Assembly (NCBI GenBank): GCA_947176675.1
Contig: CAMWRN010000017.1
Coordinates: 1-18,314 of the forward strand
Source: an uncultured Clostridia bacterium
GTDB lineage: Bacteria; Bacillota; Clostridia; Oscillospirales; Ruminococcaceae
Length of the DNA: 18,314 bases
Direction: 5' to 3'
Part shown: piece by piece, positions 14,267 to 18,314 of the stretch
How the letters are laid out: each line of letters starts with the position of its first letter
How positions within the stretch are numbered: the stretch's first letter is position 1
Made by a program: the position numbers and the translations under genes
The notes under the pieces: generated by a model
What the model saw: only the letters and a program-made list of their open reading frames with translations
Told to the model about the DNA's origin: nothing
Database searches by the model: none

Positions 14267-15013
14267 ATGCGTATTGATTTTCACTCACATATCCTGCCTG
14301 GAATGGACGATGGAGCCTCCGATATAAACGAATCTCTTGCCATGCTGAAAATGCTGTCCGAATCAAAGGTGGACAAAGTTATACTTACTCCTCATTTTTA
14401 CCGTCAGAATGAAAAGATAGACTCCTTTCTGAAACGCCGCGAGGCCGCCTTTGAAAAGCTTTCCGCAGCGGCGGGAGAAGTGTGCGGCTGTCCTGAACTT
14501 TTACTCGGTGCGGAGGTTTATTTTTATCCGTCTCTTTCCTCAGACCCTGATTTCCATAAGCTTTGCATTGAAAATACAGGCTATATCCTGCTTGAACTGC
14601 CCTTTGAACAGTTCCACGATAACTTTTACAGCAGCTATTCAAAATTTTCCAACAACTGCGAGCAGAAAATAATTTTCGCTCATATAGAAAGGTATTTAAG
14701 CTTCGGGAACACTCCACATGACATCATGAAAATATTTGAGTACGGCAACGCACTTTGCCAGATGAACTGCTCATCACCCGTCGAAGCAAGTCTGCTGAAA
14801 AAGAAAACCATGCTTCGATTTATTTCGGACGGTCTTATAAGCGCGGTAGGAACGGACGCCCACAACACGTCCCGCCGTCCGCCGATGTACGGAAAGGCTG
14901 AAAAGCTGATAGTTTCAAAATGCGGTCAGCGCGCGTTTGACAACGTCTGCCGCCGAAGTGAGATGATACTCGAAGACCGCAGTCTCAGGGAAATTATTCA
15001 GACAAATATATAA
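14267..15013 (+). CDS. CpsB/YwqE-type protein-tyrosine phosphatase (PHP family)
   Basis: 248 aa, the usual size. It removes phosphate from the tyrosine-rich tail of the partner BY-kinase, using a metal cluster in the cytoplasm. PHP metal-ligand motifs are all visible: DFHSHILPGMDDG at 4-16 (H6, H8), TPHF at 41-44 (H43), GAE at 81-83, FAHIERY at 137-143 (H139) and GTDAHN at 195-200 (D197, H199). An in-frame ATG at 14258 overlaps the AAAGG SD, while the ATG at 14267 has 9 bases of spacing and begins directly with the conserved MRIDFHSH, so 14267 is chosen. It is divergent from the kinase fusion rather than in its operon, so the two activities can be set separately. A strong terminator follows. 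Confidence 0.94.
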   Translation: MRIDFHSHILPGMDDGASDINESLAMLKMLSESKVDKVILTPHFYRQNEKIDSFLKRREAAFEKLSAAAGEVCGCPELLLGAEVYFYPSLSSDPDFHKLCIENTGYILLELPFEQFHDNFYSSYSKFSNNCEQKIIFAHIERYLSFGNTPHDIMKIFEYGNALCQMNCSSPVEASLLKKKTMLRFISDGLISAVGTDAHNTSRRPPMYGKAEKLIVSKCGQRAFDNVCRRSEMILEDRSLREIIQTNI

Positions 15014-15026
15014 TATATAAAGATTT

Positions 15027-15062
15027 AAAACCGCATGAAGCTAAATGGCTTCATGCGGTTTT
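15027..15062 (+). terminator. Strong bidirectional terminator between the phosphatase and BlaR1-like genes
   Basis: A perfect 15-bp stem (15027-15041 with 15048-15062), a 6-nt loop, an A-tract on one side and a T-tract on the other. It serves the plus-strand phosphatase gene and, 10 bp past the stop, the minus-strand BlaR1-like gene. Confidence 0.88.
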
Positions 15063-15072
15063 CTTCATTATG

Positions 15073-16509
15073 TCAGCGGGACTGCACAGGCGTTACCGCT
15101 GTCTGCCTGCTCACTTCCGAACCGTCGTCGGCAACTTTTATCATAACAGTGGTGTCGCTGTTTACTCCGCCCATTCCCGTAGTTGTATAAGAATAAACCA
15201 TACTTGGATATTCATGAACTATAATATAATTTCCCTGAGAAAAATGATTCGGGTGCTTTGATGTCACAATGCCAACGTGATTACTGATCGCTGTACCGAC
15301 TTCAACCTCAGGAAAGTCCTCGGTAACGGAAATCATATAATCGGCTTCCGTGACCTCCTCGTAAGGATAGTCCGCATAGGCAGCCTGCTCAACAATCACG
15401 TCCGAATAGTATACAACTGGAATGTCCTCAGTGACAGAATCGTCATAAGCTGTTGTCATTTCCGAATATTCGTATACATCAACAGCCGATAATGCGGGAA
15501 CGCTCATACTCAAATCATAAGATATTTCTCCGTACGGCATAACGATCACATTCAGCGCAGCTGCTGCTGCCGCAGAAACAACTGCCGCCAAAAGTCCCGC
15601 AGACACTGACTTTCTTTTGGTCATAACTCCTCTGATGCGTTCTTCCAGCTTTCCTCCGGCAAAACTTCCCATAAGATGAAGATTTTCACCGAGAGGATAG
15701 CTGCGTTTTTCTTCGACGCGGATAAGGGTCATGGCATAATCCTCAGGGGCGGCTTTTCCGCAGCGCAGAGCTGTCTCATCGCAGGCAAGCTCTATGTCGC
15801 GGTTTGCGAGGACAAACATAATCCACACCAACGGATTGAACCAATGCACCGCTGCACACACCGCGATAACAGTCTTAAACAGCGCGTCCATACGTTTTAT
15901 GTGGGCAAGCTCGTGACAGAGCACATTTCTTACGCTGTCTCCGTGAAGCTCCATGCTTTTGGGCAGGATCACAACCGGAGCGAAAACTCCGTATGTAAGA
16001 GGGGTATCGGTCCTGTCCGAAACAAGCAGACGGATACGGCGAATCAATCCGAAATCGTTTTTCAGGGGCGTAATGTTATAGCCGGCGGGAATCGCACATG
16101 AAAAAGTCTTTCTGCATTTAATGTGGCATATAACAAAAAATGCGCCGATAAAAAACGCCCCAAACAGCCATATACAGTGCATAACGAAAAACACGTCCTC
16201 CGAAGCGGGAACGGACATCGCCACGTTGATCACCATGTTGGGAAAGAGCGGAGCAGACTGCACAGTTTGAACGGTTTGCACAGTTTGCTCAGTTTGTACA
16301 GAGGAGTAAGCAACTTCTGCCACAGCGGTATCCGACGTTTCCGCTACTGTAACGGTAATTCCTCCAAACGGCAGCAGGAGCTTTACTGCGGCAATAAGCC
16401 ACAGCGCAGACAAAACCCGTTTGGGAAGCCTTTTGAACATTACCTGCCGCATAAATACTATTAAGGCGATGACTGCCGCCGCGGACAGGCTTCTTCCGAT
16501 AATATCCAT
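15073..16509 (-). CDS. BlaR1/MecR1-like M56 membrane metalloprotease with a non-penicillin-binding outer domain
   Basis: 478 aa. The N-terminal half has membrane helices at about 5-22, 33-50 and 105-128, the cytosolic zinc protease motif HELAH at 199-203, and the distal NRDIELACDETAL at 236-248. A fourth helix lies at about 303-323. In true BlaR1 the region after that helix is a 250-residue beta-lactam sensor with an STxK motif. Here it is only about 150 residues, acidic and Tyr-rich (about 329-400), then a short beta-rich domain, with no SxxK/SxN/KTG set. A TVQ repeat lies at 75-84 in the first outer loop. The family senses a signal outside and cleaves its BlaI repressor inside; the ligand here is unknown. 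It starts 11 bp after the repressor stop, with a good AAAGGAG SD. Confidence 0.9.
   Translation of the reverse strand: MDIIGRSLSAAAVIALIVFMRQVMFKRLPKRVLSALWLIAAVKLLLPFGGITVTVAETSDTAVAEVAYSSVQTEQTVQTVQTVQSAPLFPNMVINVAMSVPASEDVFFVMHCIWLFGAFFIGAFFVICHIKCRKTFSCAIPAGYNITPLKNDFGLIRRIRLLVSDRTDTPLTYGVFAPVVILPKSMELHGDSVRNVLCHELAHIKRMDALFKTVIAVCAAVHWFNPLVWIMFVLANRDIELACDETALRCGKAAPEDYAMTLIRVEEKRSYPLGENLHLMGSFAGGKLEERIRGVMTKRKSVSAGLLAAVVSAAAAAALNVIVMPYGEISYDLSMSVPALSAVDVYEYSEMTTAYDDSVTEDIPVVYYSDVIVEQAAYADYPYEEVTEADYMISVTEDFPEVEVGTAISNHVGIVTSKHPNHFSQGNYIIVHEYPSMVYSYTTTGMGGVNSDTTVMIKVADDGSEVSRQTAVTPVQSR
16263..16298 (-). repeat. Four tandem 9-bp units inside the BlaR1-like gene
   Basis: Four copies of a CAGTTTGNN-type unit (second copy CGGTTTGCA) encode the TVQ repeat in the first outer loop. 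Being a multiple of three, changes in copy number would keep the frame. Confidence 0.7.
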
Positions 16510-16520
16510 GACGATCTCCT

Positions 16521-16874
16521 TTACTTCAGCTTGCTGACAAGCTCTTTAAGGCGTTGTATCTCCTCGCGGGACAACCTGTCCGAGCTGAGCAGCGACGCCG
16601 CCAGCATATCCGCAGATCCGTTGTACATTTTGCTTATCAGTTCGTCAGTCTCGTACTCGCGGGCATCCTCAAGGGATACTTCTGCGTGGCATATAAAGTT
16701 CGGATCTGTACGGCTTACCGCACCTTTGTCGATACATTTTTTTATCACGGTATAAGTCGTGGTCTTGCTCCAGCCGACCTGATCCGCTAAAGAGGCGGCG
16801 ATATCTTTTGCACTTGAATCGCCTTTTTCCCACAGTACCTGCATTACTTTCAGTTCCGAATCGAACAGCTTCAT
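16521..16874 (-). CDS. BlaI/MecI/CopY-family winged-helix repressor
   Basis: 117 aa, typical for the family. The N-terminal winged helix is seen as LFDSELKVMQVLWEKGDSSAKDI followed by the recognition-helix region WSKTTTYTVIKKCIDKGAV. The C-terminal third is a helical dimerisation tail. Such repressors bind dyads over their own promoter as dimers and are released when a BlaR1-type protease cleaves them. An in-frame ATG at 16889 has no SD, whereas GGGGGA lies 7 bases before the ATG at 16874, which starts MKLFDSELKVM, so 16874 is chosen. It is first in a two-gene operon with its protease. The promoter carries an operator-like dyad at the start of transcription. Confidence 0.93.
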   Translation of the reverse strand: MKLFDSELKVMQVLWEKGDSSAKDIAASLADQVGWSKTTTYTVIKKCIDKGAVSRTDPNFICHAEVSLEDAREYETDELISKMYNGSADMLAASLLSSDRLSREEIQRLKELVSKLK

Positions 16875-16900
16875 TAATGTTTCCCCCATTAAGTTTCTGA

Positions 16901-16918
16901 GTTCTATTTTGGTAGAAC
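16901..16918 (-). promoter_or_regulatory. Probable BlaI-type operator at the transcription start
   Basis: GTTCTA (16901-16906) and TAGAAC (16913-16918) form a perfect dyad with 6-bp spacing, placed at about +1 to +18 of the predicted transcript. It differs from the classical TACA/TGTA sites of BlaI/MecI. Confidence 0.6.
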
Positions 16919-16924
16919 ACTTTT

Positions 16925-16953
16925 ATTTTACCACTTCGCGAAGATTTTGTCAA
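16925..16953 (-). promoter_or_regulatory. Promoter of the BlaI/BlaR1-like operon
   Basis: On the minus strand, TTGACA (16948-16953), 17-bp spacer, TAAAAT (16925-16930). The spacer contains a perfect 10-bp palindrome, CTTCGCGAAG (16934-16943), possibly a second operator. Confidence 0.78.
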
Positions 16954-17000
16954 TAGGATAAATTAAACCTAAAAGCCGCATAACTTCATACAGCAAACGC

Positions 17001-17029
17001 TTGCCATTTAAAAAATAATATGTTAAAAT
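17001..17029 (+). promoter_or_regulatory. Promoter of the C39 lipoprotein gene
   Basis: TTGCCA (17001-17006), 17-bp spacer, TAAAAT (17024-17029). It lies 44 bp upstream of the proposed GTG start. Confidence 0.6.
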
Positions 17030-17073
17030 AAATCATTAAAACCTATAAGCTAAATATCAAAAAACGAAATGAT

Positions 17074-18314
17074 GTGATCAATATAAAAACAAAATCCGCA
17101 TCTTATTTATTTATGTTGGTTTTAACGCTGTCAATTTTCACCTGCGCTTGTTCGGACGATTCAAACGACGCTTCTCCAAACGGGAAGATAAATTTTTCGG
17201 ACAAAAACGGAATCTCATTTTCTTTGCAGGTCACCCCATGTACCGACAATAAAAGCAACGGAAAAATTGATCTGAACATTAACGGTGAAAACTTATACGT
17301 ATACAGCACAGATTTCGGAAGGTCTTTTGACAGAGCAAATAAATCCAAAGCTTCTTTAACCGGACTTGCCGAGGACAGCTATTCGCTATGCATTATGGAA
17401 AAGGATGTTCCGGAAACAATTACCGATATTTACACAATATATGCGGACAATTTATCACATCCTTACCCGATCACGGTAACCGCTGTCAGCAGTTCGGAAA
17501 AAATTCTTGACGACGGTAAAATAACCGTCCGCATAGAAAATTCCATTGACGGCGCAGCCGGTACGGAATATGAAGCGACCATGGACGGCTGGAAAACAAG
17601 CAAAAGCTTTTCGGGTGAAACGGTAAGCTTTGATTCTCTAGGTCATGGCGTTTACTCTGTCACCGTCAGAGACAAGAATAATCCAGAAATTGTTTCACCT
17701 GCTCTTCGCATACCTGTTGTACGTTCCGAAATCGGAACAAATGCCTACATAAATGTTGAACCTGTTCTTCAAATTCCCGAACTTCCCACAGGCTGTGAGG
17801 TAACGTCGCTGACAATGCTTCTGAACCATATCGGATTTGATGCGGACAAGCTGACGCTCGCTGATGAATATCTTCCGAAAGGAGAATACCGGAAAACCGA
17901 TTTCAATAAAGTTTTTGTGGGAAATCCGAGAAGCAGGCAAGCATACGGCTGTAATGCAGGAGTTATTGCCGAAACCGCTGAAAAATTTTTAAGCGAATAC
18001 GATAAGGAAAATAAATGGAAGGTAAAAAATATAACCGGATGTTCTCACGAAATTATTTATTCCGCCGTAAAATACGGCAATCCCGTAGTTGTATGGGGAA
18101 GCATTGACATGGAGGAAATTATAGAAGATTATGTATCGTGGACGGACGCGAAAACAGGAAATACGATCTCGTGGATCGGCGGTGAGCACTGCCTGCTGCT
18201 TATCGGATATGATATGAAAGAAAAGCTTGTGTATGTTAACGACCCGTTAAGAGGACAAGTATCTTACGATATGAGAACTTTTGAAAAAAGATTTGAGGAG
18301 CTTAACAGAAATGC
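17074..18314 (+). CDS. Lipoprotein with C39-like cysteine peptidase domain (3' end outside window)
   Basis: At least 413 codons, open to the window edge. Translation from the GTG at 17074 gives a lipoprotein signal: basic INIKTK, a hydrophobic run LFMLVLTLSIF, and TCAC with candidate lipid Cys at 24 or 26 (26 fits better). Two nearby ATGs (17069, 17072) are out of frame and meet TGA at once; the in-frame ATG at 17113 would leave almost no signal peptide. No good SD is seen. Residues about 33-225 are beta-rich with repeated Ig-like folds. From about 232 is a papain-like C39_2-type domain: LPTGCEVTSL with Cys241, GGEHCLLLIGY with His372, and VNDPLRG with Asp390 forming the expected triad. The domain would act at the outer face of the membrane; substrate unknown. 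It is next to, but divergent from, the BlaI/BlaR1-like operon. Confidence 0.85.
   Translation, partial: MINIKTKSASYLFMLVLTLSIFTCACSDDSNDASPNGKINFSDKNGISFSLQVTPCTDNKSNGKIDLNINGENLYVYSTDFGRSFDRANKSKASLTGLAEDSYSLCIMEKDVPETITDIYTIYADNLSHPYPITVTAVSSSEKILDDGKITVRIENSIDGAAGTEYEATMDGWKTSKSFSGETVSFDSLGHGVYSVTVRDKNNPEIVSPALRIPVVRSEIGTNAYINVEPVLQIPELPTGCEVTSLTMLLNHIGFDADKLTLADEYLPKGEYRKTDFNKVFVGNPRSRQAYGCNAGVIAETAEKFLSEYDKENKWKVKNITGCSHEIIYSAVKYGNPVVVWGSIDMEEIIEDYVSWTDAKTGNTISWIGGEHCLLLIGYDMKEKLVYVNDPLRGQVSYDMRTFEKRFEELNRN

Overview
The window looks like chromosomal DNA of moderate GC content from a Gram-positive Clostridia bacterium, most plausibly an Oscillospiraceae/Ruminococcus-type gut anaerobe. 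This is inferred from the gene content: a single-chain glycyl-tRNA synthetase, Firmicutes-style SD sequences and TTGACA/TATAAT promoters, lipoproteins with acidic Ser/Thr/Glu linkers, a BspA-like LRR protein, a PASTA protein, VanZ, a CpsC-CpsD fusion with a PHP-type CpsB phosphatase, and a BlaI/BlaR1 pair. No outer-membrane genes, tRNA, rRNA, CRISPR array or transposase was seen.

Layout. (1) 1-5000: a large lipoprotein of unknown function, convergent with rsmA. rsmA is divergent from glyS, and both have near-consensus promoters in the shared 240-bp gap. (2) 4930-7200: a small helical protein gene, divergent from a ribbon-helix-helix (RHH) regulator that heads a three-gene operon with two membrane proteins. 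The gap between the divergent genes carries TTACGTAC-type dyads likely to be operators. (3) 7200-14050, all minus strand: an envelope/exopolysaccharide block. Read in transcription order it is a CpsC-CpsD-like tyrosine kinase fusion, an EpsG-type polymerase, a 4-TM protein, a small secreted protein, a long hairpin, then VanZ, a TPR-PASTA membrane protein and a secreted LRR-FnIII protein. (4) 14200-15065, plus strand: the cognate CpsB-like tyrosine phosphatase, on a perfect consensus promoter divergent from the kinase. (5) 15073-16953, minus strand: a BlaI repressor and a BlaR1-like M56 metalloprotease whose outer domain is not a penicillin-binding sensor. (6) 17001-end, plus strand: a lipoprotein with a C39-like peptidase domain, cut off by the window edge.

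How the genes work together (inference). The kinase, phosphatase and EpsG protein make a polysaccharide chain-length/polymerisation control module, but no glycosyltransferase or flippase lies in the window. The genes downstream of EpsG are nearly all membrane-bound or secreted, which suggests one cell-surface programme. The most distinctive signals are a duplicated Tyr-Gly cluster in the kinase fusion (one at the usual C-terminus, one in the linker before the kinase), an acidic Tyr-containing tail on the EpsG-like protein, a kinase-less TPR-PASTA protein, operator-like dyads at the RHH and BlaI promoters, and a 23-bp perfect inverted repeat with an overlapping alternative hairpin.
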